Shown here: in pieces, positions 45,053-55,734 of the stretch
Layout of the letters: every line of letters starts with the position of its first letter
Position numbering within the stretch: position 1 is the stretch's first letter
Assembly (NCBI RefSeq): GCF_029873635.1
Contig: NC_080420.1
Location: 125,158,958-125,222,957 of the forward strand
Source of the DNA: Malania oleifera
Lineage: Eukaryota; Streptophyta; Magnoliopsida; Santalales; Ximeniaceae
DNA: 64,000 nt
Direction: 5' to 3'
The notes under the pieces: generated by a model
What the model was told of the DNA's origin: nothing
The model's database searches: none
What the model saw: only the letters and a program-made list of their open reading frames with translations
Position numbers and translations under genes: made by a program

Positions 45053-45443
45053 TGATGTAGGAAAAGAAGTCAAACCATGGGTTGACCCTGGTTGGAGATT
45101 AATGGGGAAGCATAGGATTGATTTGTTTAATAATTAGTTTTATTGTGTATTTAGTTTTAACTAATATAGGATTATGTGTACTTGGGGGCTTGTTTGTAAT
45201 ATTTTTGTAATGTAGGGGTTTGTATTTCATGCTGTTTTAGGGATATATTTGTAATTTCGTACATAGAGGCTTTCTTATGAATAGTGTGTGAGGAGCCATG
45301 TTGTAGGCAGTATAATTTGAATTGAAGTGAATATGAGTTTTCCCTTTGTATCTCCTCTCTCCTCTCTTTTGCTTCTTTCCTTCTCTGATTTCTTTGAATC
45401 TCTCCCATGACTGCAGATCCTTGATGCTGCGCCTGCATTTTGT
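45053..45443 (+). mobile_element. Incomplete TGATGTAGGA-family LTR copy
   Basis: It starts TGATGTAGGA at 45053 and matches 7021-7498 up to GCGCCTGCA near 45437. LINE RT sequence (TTTTGTGGGG...) then takes over. It lacks the last ~45 bases of the complete copy and has no matching target duplication. Confidence 0.7.
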
Positions 45444-45457
45444 GGGGGGGGGGGGGG
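45444..45457 (+). repeat. 14-nt poly-G run at a LINE RT motif
   Basis: The run follows TTTTGT, matching the FVGG position of the L1 FVGGRQI motif. It is equivalent in position to the runs at 5506-5521 and 46383-46397. Confidence 0.75.
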
Positions 45458-46382
45458 TAATGGGAGGCCTGTGTTTGTAATCGAGGGGAGTCTTGCTCAA
45501 ACTAGACTTTGGAAAAGCCTACAACATGATTAGTTGGAGTTTCATGGATCTAGTGCTAGCTAAGAAAGGGCTTGGTGGGGTTTGGAGGAAGTGGATTAAA
45601 GGATGTTTATCCTTAGACTATGTTATTATTGTGAATGGCCAACCTAGGAAGTGGTTTCAGGCCTCATGAGGATCAAGGCAAACAGATCCTATCTCCCCAT
45701 TTCTTTTTACCGTTGTGGACATGTTGAATAGGATGATTAACGATGCTCAGTCTTAATGCCATTTAGGGATTGAAGGTAGTAGGGAGGATGTTGTAGCTTC
45801 CCTCCTCCAATATGCCGATGATGCTCTTATTTTTGTTGAGGATAGTTCCGTTAAATTTCTCTTCTCTAAAGGTAGTACTAGGAAATTTTGTATGACTCTA
45901 CTTTACTGAAAAGCTTCAAAAATATTTTGGACCTCAAGATCAACGTGTCTAAGAGCTGGGGTAATAGGTATGAATTTAGGTAGGTTTGAGTGAGAAGGCT
46001 TGCTGACTTAGCTGGCAGTACCATTTTGGAGTGGCCTCCAACTTATCTGGGTCTCCCTGGGAGGCAACTTAATTACACCTTGTTTTGGACCCAATGGCGG
46101 AGAGAATGGGCAGCAGGTTGGGGGTTGGAGGAGGGCTTACTTGTCCTTTGGAGGATGCATTGCTATCATCAATGCCGTTCTTTCTACGTTCCCATTTATT
46201 CTCTTTCTCTCAAAATTTCAATAGCTTGGTGCTTAAGAGAAGTAGGTCTATTGAGATATCCAATTATAGACCTATTAGTCTAGTGTCCAACGTTTAAAAT
46301 AATCACAAAAGTACTAGCCAGAAGGTTGAGTGTGGTTATTGATAAGACTATTAGTAAGGTCCAAAGTCTTTTCGTTTTTTTT

Positions 46383-46397
46383 GGGGGGGGGGGGGGG
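46383..46397 (+). repeat. 15-nt poly-G run at a LINE RT motif
   Basis: The run lies between KVQSLFVFF and the degenerate QIV region of LINE B, the same motif position as in two other copies here. Confidence 0.85.
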
Positions 46398-46650
46398 TGG
46401 GGAGACAAATAGTGGGTGTGATTTTGATTGCAAATGAAGTCGTTGAGGATAGAAGGAGAAGGAAGAAGAAGGGCCTTATTTTTAACTTGGATTTTGAGAA
46501 AGCCTATGACAAGGTGAGTCGGTACTTCTTGGGAAGATTTTTATGAAGAAGGGTTTTGGAGAGATGAAAAAGTTGGATGAAAGATTGTATGTCTAATGTG
46601 TTTTCGGTGTTAGTGAACAAAGAGCCTAAATCTTGGTTTAGGGCTATGAG

Positions 46651-46655
46651 GGGAT
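46651..46655. repeat. Copia-2 target-site duplication, left (GGGAT)
   Basis: An identical GGGAT follows the 3' LTR at 55730-55734. Confidence 0.9.
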
Positions 46656-46911
46656 TGTCAACGGAACAGCAAACAGCAAAGCAAAAGATTTCTTTCCTTA
46701 CTTCAGCCCACATATATTTCCTTATATTTCAATTCATTCTTTTGTAGAGTTAGCATATATTTAGTTTACATGTATAGGGCTTGACAGATTATAGTTTACT
46801 TGTATAAGGCTAGAATCATGCTAGACCTTCTTTACTTTCCATGTATAGCATTCTTGTAAAGTCTATATATAATATACAGAACTCAAGGCCCCATTCACAA
46901 AATATTTGACA
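46656..46911 (+). repeat. 5' LTR of copia element 2 (256 bp)
   Basis: It starts TGTCAACGG and ends ATTTGACA (TGTCAA/TTGACA inverted ends). It aligns with the 3' LTR at 55463-55729. A TATA-like tctatatataatatac lies near 46862, close to its 3' end. Confidence 0.88.
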
Positions 46912-46923
46912 TGGTATTAGAGC
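46912..46923 (+). other. Primer-binding site of copia element 2
   Basis: TGGTATTAGAGC directly follows the 5' LTR. It differs by one base from TGGTATCAGAGC, the complement of initiator methionine tRNA used by plant copia elements. Confidence 0.85.
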
Positions 46924-47054
46924 CAGCCGACTGCTAGGTTTTTTTTTCCTTCGATTTTTTTTGGTCTTCTCAGTTTCGTGGCTGTTGTGGTTTTGTTTTC
47001 TCTTCTGCAAATTTTCTCTGTTCTTTAGGTACTTCTGTGGCTGCGTGGCTATCG

Positions 47055-47400
47055 GCACAGCAGGTTTCTGGGTTGCCATTTATTCCTCCAGTTTATGTTC
47101 TTGTGAATCTCGGCAAGCAGGCAACAGTTTTCTAGTGCTGTTTGTGGCTTTCGGCAAGCAGGCATAGCAGGTTTCTGGTTTGCCACTTATTTCTCTGGTT
47201 TCTGTTGATGTTTGTGACTCTTGGCAAGCACGCTTGTGACTTTTGGGAAGCAGGCACAACAGGTTTCTGGTTTGCCACTTATTTCTCCAGTTTCTGTTGC
47301 TGTTTGTGACCTTTGGCAAGCAGGCAACAGCTTTCTGTTGCTGTTTTTGGCACTCGTCTTCTTGGCACAGCAGGTTTTTGGTTCAAGATCTAATTTTTAG
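47055..47400 (+). repeat. Leader repeats of copia element 2
   Basis: Units beginning gca(c/t)a(g/a)caggttt(c/t)tgg start at 47055, 47162, 47254 and 47365, spaced 107, 92 and 111 bp. They share ggcaagcaggca and tgccacttatttctc blocks. They lie between the primer-binding site and gag. Confidence 0.85.
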
Positions 47401-47565
47401 TGCAGTTTTTTGGTTCAAGATTTAATTTCTTAGTGTAGGGAGGTTGTACTTGGTTTTTTCTTTGTACCTGCGTTGTTTATTTTGGGCTTCTAGATTTTCT
47501 GGTGGTTTGTTTGTTTCGGCACAGTTTGTTGTTTTTGGGCTTCTCGATTTTCTCCATTATTTAGC

Positions 47566-48480
47566 ATGGACTCCGTTCCTGTGTGTGCCAAGTTTATGAG
47601 CAACAATTATTCTAAGTGGGTTTTTCAGTTTGAACTTTTCCTAAAGGGAAAAGATCTTTGGGGTCATATTGATGGCATGGATTGTGCACCCAATCTTGAT
47701 AAATCCAAGGAGTCCACAACTTGTCCTTCATGGTCTGTGCTTGATGCTCGGATTATGTCTTGGCTTCTTGGCTCGGTTGAGCCACATATTGTCCCCAAAT
47801 AGCGACCTTATCGCACCGCTCAATCCATGTGGACGTATTTAAAAACAGTATATCATCAAGATAACAGTGCCCCTAGTTTTCAGTTAGAGCATGCGATTGC
47901 CATGCTTCAACATGACTATTGTTCCATCCAAGACTATTATTCGGGGTTTCTGACTCTTTGGAATGAATATTCTGATTTGGTTACTGCGGATGTTCCTATG
48001 ACTTCTCTTCCCATTATTCAACGTCTTCACGAGACTAGTCGTCGTGATCAGTTTCTTATGAAACTCTGCCCCGAGTATGAATTTGTTCGCTCTTCTCTGC
48101 TATATCGCTCTCCTCTTCCTTCTCTGGATGTTTGTTTTGGTGAGTTACTTCGTGAAGAACAATGACTTAGTACTCAAGTTACTTTGGCACAATCTCATGG
48201 TAGTTCCGAGTTTGTCCTTGACTTATGCTGCTCAACGACGAGGACCACCTGCGCACTCTAGCATTTTGTAGTGTTTTGGCTGCAAAGAATTTGGACATTA
48301 TGTTGCTAATTGTTCCAAGAAATTTTGCTCTTATTGCAAGAAGAAGAGTTACATTATCAAAGAATGTCGTATCCACCTGCAAAATCGTCGGGCCTAGGCA
48401 TTCCAGACTTTTGTTAGTGTACCCCCCACAGTGACGTTTGCAGTCCTTAGCCCTTCTTTAGGTGACTTCTCTGTTCATGC
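47566..48480 (+). pseudogene. Copia element 2 gag pseudogene
   Basis: The ATG at 47566 reads NYSKWVFQFELFLKGKDLWG, the UBN2-type copia gag start. An amber stop at 47800-47802 replaces the expected codon, after which the frame continues (SMWTYLKTVYHQDNSAPSFQ, DYYSGFLTLWNEYSDL). A frameshift follows near 48165. The zinc knuckle CFGCKEFGHYVANC is readable near 48273-48314. hAT-2 interrupts the region downstream at 48481. Confidence 0.85.
48473..48480. repeat. hAT-2 target-site duplication, left
   Basis: GTTCATGC pairs with GTTCCTGC at 52296-52303 (7 of 8 identical). Confidence 0.8.
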
Positions 48481-51400
48481 CATAGTAGTTAGAGGCACGA
48501 GGTGAGCCGAGGCGCAAAGGGTCTTTGAAGCCGAGGCATGAGGCCTGAGGTGAAGGCTTCGTGAGGCGCACCATTATTAAAATGGTGTAAAATGTCTATT
48601 TGGGGTAATTGATATATAACATATGAATATCTAGTAATATTAGAATTTAAAATGCCAAAACATTAAATAACAAAATTGGAAATTTAATAAAATTGCCAAG
48701 ATGAAGCCCAAAAGCATCAACAATTCAACATAGTTCAACATCAAAAGAAAAGAGTACAATAAAAGATTTCAAAGTATAAAATCTAAAAATCCTCCTCAAT
48801 CATTAGTCATCACTCATCATCAACTAAGTCCGCGAAGATATCATCATCTTCCTCTTCATCATCAGAATTGTTTTTTCCAACAACTTTTTCCTCTTCTATC
48901 TCCTTTGCACTATCCACTCCACTTGGATTTCATCCTCATCTACAAGTTCCAACATTGTGGTCCGACCCCTAGCACTGGCTGCATTGCTAGATGAAGCTTT
49001 TCCTCTTCCTCTTCCTCTAGTAGATGATGACATATTTGCACTTATTCTTGATCTAGTGTGATGCGGGGGGTTATTTAGTCTAGCTGCTCTAGCAACAGAA
49101 TCCCAAGTCAAAATATCATCTTTAAACACAATTTCATCATCCTCATCGGAATCGCCATTCATCCTACCAATCACCACTCATTACTATCATCAATGTCCTT
49201 TAGGAGGATGGGATCAATGGTGTCACACTTTTCGTATCGACGCCTCAGAGTTCGATTATATTTCACAAATACCAAATCATTCAAGCATTGGTGGGATAGC
49301 TTATTTCTCCTTTTGCTATGAAGCTGCAAAAAGTTTAAAGTAATATGGTAAATAATGATTATAAAAAGCAATAGACTGGTAGTTCTTGTTCTTTAATAAT
49401 TAATCCACGATATGCTAAAAACTTACATGTTGGAATATGCTCCAATTTCTTTCGCAGCTGGTAGCACAACAAACTTTTGCAAGTTTGGAGTTGTTGATCC
49501 AAATGACATCCACCATTGCGCTGTTATAAAATAAATTTTAAATGAATACCTACTGGGTAAATAGCAAAAATAATTTTAAAAAGAAAAAGGTAGTAAAAAT
49601 GCCACTTTACTTGGTGCTTTTATCTTCCTTTGTCTCACTGGCATACTAATTCCAAAGACACCGCTAGCGACATTGTATTTTTCCAACTCATGTGAAAGTT
49701 TATCTTGCATTTCAAGATTTGGCAGTAACCTTGCAATACATTTGTACAAACCCGTCATAATTTCTTCATCTTGCTAAATGTTGGGGTTTGAATAGAAAAA
49801 TTACGGGTTCAATTAGTGTGCAGCTGCATGCAATGGTTGATGGAGTTGGCATCCCCACCTCGTATCAATAATTGCAAATGCTTCCTTGAATTTATCCTCT
49901 CTCTCACTGAAAGCCGTAGCTATGACTTCCTTAGCCCTATCCATTGCTTTATAAATTTATCCCATTGTAGGTTTCTTTTCCCCATCAACCAAACGGAGTA
50001 CACAAACAAGTGGGCCTGCCAACTTAAGAGCATAGACGATGGTACTCCAAAAGGTAGGCATTAAAACAATACTAGCTGCTCTTTTGCCAGCTGCCTCCTT
50101 TGCCCATTTAGTAGTATTCCAATCTTCAGAAGTAAACATCTTCCGCAAGTTGTTCTTTTGAAGGTGGATTGAACGAAGGGTGATGAAGGTAGTTTTAAAT
50201 CTTGTAATTGTAGGCCTTAGTAACTCCTTTCTTCCAGTGAACTGTCTCATCAAGTTCACCACACCAACATGGTTATAGGTATAACCATTCAAAAAAATTG
50301 CCCATTTCAAAGTTGCATGAATTGAAGGCATCTTCCCAATATCCTCCAAAATTAAATTGAGGCAATGAGCAGCACACGGTGTCCAATATAAATGTGGCCT
50401 CTTTGCTTCCAACAATCTTCCTGTTCAAAAATCAAGGAGTGAAGCCATTAAAATATTAAAATAAACAATGTATACACTATAGAATGTAGTTCTAGAAATA
50501 AGTTCTTACCATCGCATCAAGTAATTTGTGCATTCTATTTGCATTCTTGACAAGATTGGAAGCATCAATAGACTTGATGAACATTGATCCCCTTGGAGAG
50601 TTCACGAAGAAGTTTATTTTGTCCTTATTAGCAACCAAATCTCTCCAACCATCAAGCATAATTGAGCAGCCATATTTTGCTCATTCCTCCTTATGGACCT
50701 TCAACAACTCTTTCATTCGACTAACTTCCCGCTTTAGGAAATGAACTCTCACTTCATGATAGCTAAGTGGCTTTATTACAGGACCATATTGTCCAATTGA
50801 TTCAAGTGCCACTGCAAAGCTGTTCATACGTACAACATTAAATGGTATTCCAGCATCATACATCCACCTAGCAAAGTCTCCCATTGCCTTTTTTCTTAGT
50901 TCTTTCTTGCACGCCTCATTTTTTGATGTTTGCTTCATTTTCCCTTCTTTCCTAGCTTGAACCACTTTCTTTGGATCAGGAGTGAAAAAAAGGTCTGTAG
51001 GCCCCTTCTGTATTGGTTTCTTCAAATTGGATTGGTATGATCTTTTACTTCCATCACCATCAGTAAGCACTCTCTTGCCACGAGTGTCAATTTCTTGAAC
51101 TTCATCTTCTTCATCTTCACCATAATGATCTATATCATCAAAGTCGGTCAATAGCTCATTTTCCTCCTTTTCTATATCTTTCTTCAACATATACTCTTTA
51201 GTCTCCTCACGTACATGAGCAGGGCACTTAGAGCATTCTTTTACATTTCGAAATCCTCCGACAATATGTTGTTTTGCCCTAAATATTCCTCCTCTTGTGA
51301 CTTTGCCACAAAACTTGCATGTCAAATTATTTCTATTTTTTTTATCATCCAAATGTGCATACTTCCATGTAGGATATTTCTTTGCCGAGGCTGAGTTTTC

Positions 51401-52295
51401 ACATCCAAAATCCATTTAAGATTTTAGACTTGGTATCCTAATTGAAAAAACAATGTATCATATATTTCAGGCAAATTAGGCAATAACTTATTTTGTATTA
51501 GTAGCTAATAGCCTAATACAGACAATAACCTATTTAAAATTTAAGACTTATATAATGCATTTCCAAACAAATTAACAAATAGTAGCTAAATTTCAGTAAA
51601 AAGAATATTATGTATTAGCTTAGTTATAAACTTATAATTTATAAACTTACATTAAACTAAATGTTTAATTAGTAATTACATATAATATTATAACAAACAG
51701 GCAGCAGGCAACAGGCAGTGGAAAGAAGAAGAAGAAGACTTACGAAGGTTTGAAGGCTCAAAGACGAGCTCGCTGCTGGTTCGAAATGTTGAAGACGACG
51801 TGGCGAACTCACATCTGGTTCAAAGGATGGAAAACAAACTTGCGAGGGCTCCTGTTGGTTCGAAACAAAGTCGCGAAGAGTCGTGCTTCTTCGAAATGTC
51901 AAAGACGAACTCATGATCCTGGTTTGAAGCTCGAAGACGAGGTCGCGAAGGCTTCTAGCTGGTTCGAAGGCTTGCAAACAAACTCACGCTGCTGGTTTGA
52001 AGGATCGTGAAGGCTCCTGTTGGTTTGAATGTGCGAGACGAACTCGTGAAGGGTCGTGGGGCTTCAAAGGGACGAAAGAGGCTAGGGCTGCTGTTTGTTC
52101 GAGTTGAATGAGGGCTACGGCTCTGGTTGTGGCTATCTATCTCATTTAAAAAACTAAAAATTTACAAGAAGCGACTCACTGCGCCCCCTCTTGCCTTGCG
52201 TCGCTTCTTGCAGGTCGCCTCACCTCGTATGGTTTGAGGCGCAAGCCTTTTTGCGTCACTGCGCCTTGTGCCTAGGTGCGCTTTTAAATACTATG
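48481..52295 (-). mobile_element. hAT-2 DNA transposon, 3.8 kb
   Basis: Ends are CATAGTAGTTAGAGGC and, inverted, CATAGTATTTAAAAGC, flanked by an 8-bp duplication. Subterminal regions contain repeated gaggcg/cgcctc phrases, typical transposase-binding repeats. A minus-strand BED/hAT transposase runs from 51415 to 48896. It lies between gag and protease of copia element 2, in opposite orientation. It is the better preserved of the two hATs here. Confidence 0.88.
48896..51415 (-). pseudogene. hAT-2 transposase, intron-containing, with stops
   Basis: The first exon starts at ATG 51415 and holds a BED zinc finger (C33, C36, H50, C61) and a long basic and acidic linker. It then has FARWMYDAGIPFNVVRMNSF, and a stop after KVHKEE at 50681. 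The same frame goes on with GCSIMLDGWRDLVANKDKIN and SPRGSMFIKSIDASNLVKN to a donor near 50517. The next exon (from 50420) has WTPCAAHCLNLILEDIGKMP and runs to MDRAKEV and RWGCQLHQPLHAAAH. Further exons carry ERNWSIFQH and the dimerisation segment LHSKRRNKLSHQCLNDLVFV. The tail is acidic and Arg/Gly-rich. Only about three in-frame stops break an otherwise complete hAT order. Confidence 0.85.
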
Positions 52296-52303
52296 GTTCC
52301 TGC
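52296..52303. repeat. hAT-2 target-site duplication, right
   Basis: GTTCCTGC is the partner of GTTCATGC at 48473-48480. Confidence 0.8.
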
Positions 52304-55300
52304 ACCTCCAGCGAATTACTGCACACCCGAAATCATGCAATAGATGCTAGTTTCGGCATTATCAGCAATGGGGCTCCAAGGTAACAATTCTACTAATCTC
52401 TGGTATGTGGATCGGGTGCCTCTAATCACATGATGAATAATCCCACTACCTTGTGTCATGTTCGGCCCTATGCTGGTCAATCTGCTATTCAGACTACCAG
52501 TGATAGTTCTTTGCCAATAGCTACTGTCGGAGATGCCTCTTCTAAGTTCACTAATGTGTTTCTTGCTCCTCAGCTTTCCACGAATCTTATTTTTGTTGGT
52601 CAATTAGTTGATAACAATTGTGCGGTTAATTTTTCTGATAATGGTTGTGTTGTGCAAGACTAGGAAACGGGGGAGCCGATTGTGAAGGGATCTAAAGTGG
52701 GGCGCTTGTTTCCACTACTTTTGCCTGTTCCAGCACGTTCTCCAGTTTCTTCTATTAAGTCTTTTGCTTGTAATAGTGTTTCAGATCGTTTAGGCCATCC
52801 CAATACTCAGATCTTATCTCATGTATTGAACTCTGGTTTACTTGGTAATAAAGAATGTTCTTCTTTATCTCTTGAGTGTGCCTCTTGCAAACTTGGTAAA
52901 AGCAAAACTCTTCCCTTCCCTTTGCATGCTAGTAGAGCTTCTCAATGTTTTGAGCTTATCCATAGTGATGTTTAGGGACCTTTCCCGGTTACTTCACCTG
53001 AAAAATTTAAATACTATGTGACTTTCATTGATGATCATAATAGATTTACTTGGGTCTACTTTCTTCGCTCTAAATTTGAGGTTTTTCGTACTTTCACTGA
53101 GTTTTTAGCGTAGGTTGACAATTAGTTTTCTGCTTCTCTAGCAGTGAATATGCGTCTATTGAGTTTCAGCCATTTTTGGCTTCTAAAGGCATTATTCATC
53201 AACATGTCCTACTACTCCCAACCAGAATGGAGTAGTCGAACAGAAAAATTGTCGTCTCCTAGATGTGGTCTGTACTCTCTTGCTGGAATCATCTGTTCCA
53301 TCCTTGTTTTGGGTTGAGGCTCCAAAAACTGCTGCTTACTTGATTAATCGTTTACCTTCTCAAGTTCTACTCATGGAATTTCCCCATTTCGGTTTATTTG
53401 CTAAGCAACCTAGTTACGATAACCTCCGTACCTTTGGTTGTGTATGTTTTGTTCATTTACCTCCTCATGAGCGACATAAATTATCTGCTCAATCTGTTTG
53501 ATGTGCATTCTTGGGATATAATGTGTGTCAAAAGGGATTTGTTTGCTATGATCCTACATTACATCGTACATGCATTTCTAGGAATGTTATTTTCTTTGAA
53601 AATCAACATTTCTTTCCTGTGTCCTCTGTACCCTCCTCTCCTACTGTGATTCTCCCCTCCTTTGAGGAGCAGTTGTCGGATCCTTATCTAGTCAGTTTTC
53701 GTTTTAAACCAGGTATTGTGTATACACGATGCCCCCACCCACAGTCTCTTCCGGTAGCTCATCCAATATCTGATCCTACGACGCTCTAGATTCACTCAGT
53801 TGCAACACCTCCAGAGCCTTTGGTACGTCGCTCTTCTCGATTGTCTATACCCCTAGACAAGTATGGGTTCCCTCTTCAAGTTTTGGTAACTCTGTTTTAG
53901 CTTTTACTGCTGCATTATCCAATTTAGACATTCCCACTTCCTACTTAAATGCTGCCAAGCATGATTGTTGGCGACTAGCTATGCAGGAATAAATTGCCTC
54001 TCTAGAAGCCAATCACACTTGGGACATTGAGCCTTGTCCTCCCACCATTGTTCCTCTGGGTTGTAAATGGGTTTATTCAATCAAGGTTCGATCTGATGGA
54101 AGTCTGGATCGTTACAAAGCTCGCCTTGTTGCACTTGGGAATAATCAGGAATATGGTGTCAATTATGAAGAGACCTTTGCTCCGGTGGCTAAGATGACTA
54201 CTATTCGTACGATTCTTGCTATTGCTGCTTCCAGTGAGTGGCCACTACATCAGATGAATGTCAAGAATGCTTTTCTTCATGGGGATCTTAAAGAGTGTAT
54301 TTATATGAAGCTAACCCCGGGCTTGTTTCCCTCTCCGACTTCACATGTGTGTAAGCTTTGTCGTTCTCTTTATGGTCTCAAACAAGCTCCGAGGGTTTGA
54401 TTTGATAAATTCCGCACCACTTTATTCCAGTTTTCATTCAAGCAGAGTAAGTATGACACTTCATTGTTTCTTCGGAAATCAGACATGGGTATTGTTGTTC
54501 TTTTGGTTTATGTTGATGGTATTGTGATTACCGGTTTCGATTCGGCTTTACTTGCTCAGCTCAAGACTCATCTCTCAGAGTCCTTTCATATGAAAAATCT
54601 TGGGTCTCTCACATATTTTCTTGGTCTTGAGGTGAATTGTAGTCCCTCAGGTATTTCACTCAATCAACATATGTATTCTTGTGACTTTGCGGCCAGAGCT
54701 GGCCTTCAAAAGGGTACTTCTGTTGATACTCCTTTGGAATTAAATGTCAAGCTTCGCAAAGAGGAGGGTGATTTACTTGTTGATCCCAATTTATACTGGA
54801 AATTGGTGGGTAGTCTTGTCTATCTCACCATTACTAGACCAGACATTTCTTTTGTTGTACAGCAAGTCAGCTAGTTTCTTCAGACTCCTCGTCATCTTCA
54901 TTTGGCTGCTGTCCTTATGATCATATGCTATGTTTAGGGCACTTCTGCCCGTGGTTTATTCTTCCTTGCAGGCAATTCTACTCGCCTTTGCTGCTTATAG
55001 CGATGCTGATTGGGCTGGTTATGCGGATACTCGTCGCTCCATCACTGGTTGGTGTGTGTTCTTAGGTGATGCATTGATTTGTTGGAAGAGTAAGAAGCAA
55101 GACAGAGTTTCTAAGTCATCGATGGAATCTGAATACCGGGCGATGTTTCTTGCTTGTTCTGAAATTATTTGGCTTCGAGGCTTGCTTGTTGAGCTAGATT
55201 TTTCTGAGACCGATCGTGCACCTCTACATGCCGATAATACGAGTTCTATCCAAATCACGAGCAATCCTGTCTATCATGAGCGCACAAAGCATATTGAAGT

Positions 55301-55462
55301 CGATTGTCACTCTATCCATGAAGCATTTGAAGCTCGTGTTATCACTCTTCCACACATTTCCACTGAATTACAACTTGCGGATATCTTCACCAAGGCTCTC
55401 ACTCGTCACCGACATTGCTTCCTAAGTAGCAAATTGATGCTTGCGCATCAATTTGAGGGGGT
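52304..55462 (+). pseudogene. Copia element 2 pol pseudogene
   Basis: After hAT-2 come a protease-like piece, GAG-pre-integrase (LGHPNTQILSHVLNSGLLGN, CASCKLGKSKTLPFP) and integrase (YYVTFIDDHNRFTWVYFLRS, then LLESSVPSLFWVEAPKTAAY). RT follows ([26 protein letters not shown]-like, [30 protein letters not shown]). The catalytic YVDD reads YVDG at about 54509. RNase H has SDADWAGYADTRRSITGWCV, SKSSMESEYRAMFLACSEII and YHERTKHIEVDCHSI. Many stops are TAG, TAA or TGA where Gln, Trp or Glu is expected. A frameshift lies near 54875-54990. Confidence 0.9.
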
Positions 55463-55729
55463 TCGTCAATGGAACAACAAACAACAAAGCAAAAGATTTC
55501 TTTCCTTACTTCAGCCCTATTTATTTCCTTATGTTTCAATTCATTCTTTTGTACAGTTAGCATATATTTAGTTTACATGTATAGGGCTTGATAGATTATA
55601 GTTTACTTGTATAGGGCTATAATATTGCTAGACCTTATTTACTTTCCATGTATAGCATTCTTGTAACGTCTATATATAATATATAGAACTCAAGGCCAAT
55701 TCATTCTGCCATTCACAAAATGTTTGACA
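55463..55729 (+). repeat. 3' LTR of copia element 2 (267 bp)
   Basis: It follows the polypurine tract ATTTGAGGGGG. It begins TCGTCAATGG, a small change from the 5' LTR start, and ends GTTTGACA. An extra aattcattctg-type stretch near 55698 accounts for most of the length difference. Confidence 0.88.
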
Positions 55730-55734
55730 GGGAT
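55730..55734. repeat. Copia-2 target-site duplication, right (GGGAT)
   Basis: This is identical to 46651-46655. The LINE frame continues from here. Confidence 0.9.

Larger units (their letters stand above)
44240..46215 (+). mobile_element. L1-like LINE remnant A, rearranged
   Basis: Pieces are out of order. Near 44290-44400 there is a post-RT linker (ISIYFSSLFLVLVIVTKR, MMRAFLWFGT). A pre-RT segment follows at 44880-45000 (DFHRNLYTESRMNRL, LVRWLERLFDIEEI). An LTR fragment intervenes (45053-45443). RT then runs at 45500-45870 with LDFGKAYNMISWSFMD, VIIVNGQPRKWFQA, SPFLF and an intact QYADDALIFVED. The post-RT part RRLADLAG ... WPPTYLGLP lies near 46000-46060. It ends at about 46215, where a second LINE starts. 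Stops and the reordering make it non-functional. Confidence 0.75.
46656..55729 (+). mobile_element. Ty1/copia element 2, full-length, split by hAT-2
   Basis: Two LTRs (46656-46911 and 55463-55729), an exact GGGAT target duplication, primer-binding site and polypurine tract (GAGGGGGT near 55455) define a full element of 9.1 kb, or about 5.3 kb without the nested hAT. Internal order is a repeat-rich leader, gag with zinc knuckle, GAG-pre-integrase, integrase, RT and RNase H, which is the copia arrangement. LTRs differ by several small changes and an 11-bp indel near the 3' end, so the insertion is not recent. It sits in LINE B. Confidence 0.92.

Noticed and set aside
47055..47400. CRISPR-like spaced repeats
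   Set aside because: The units are about 100 bp, imperfect, unevenly spaced and sit in a copia leader in a plant genome.
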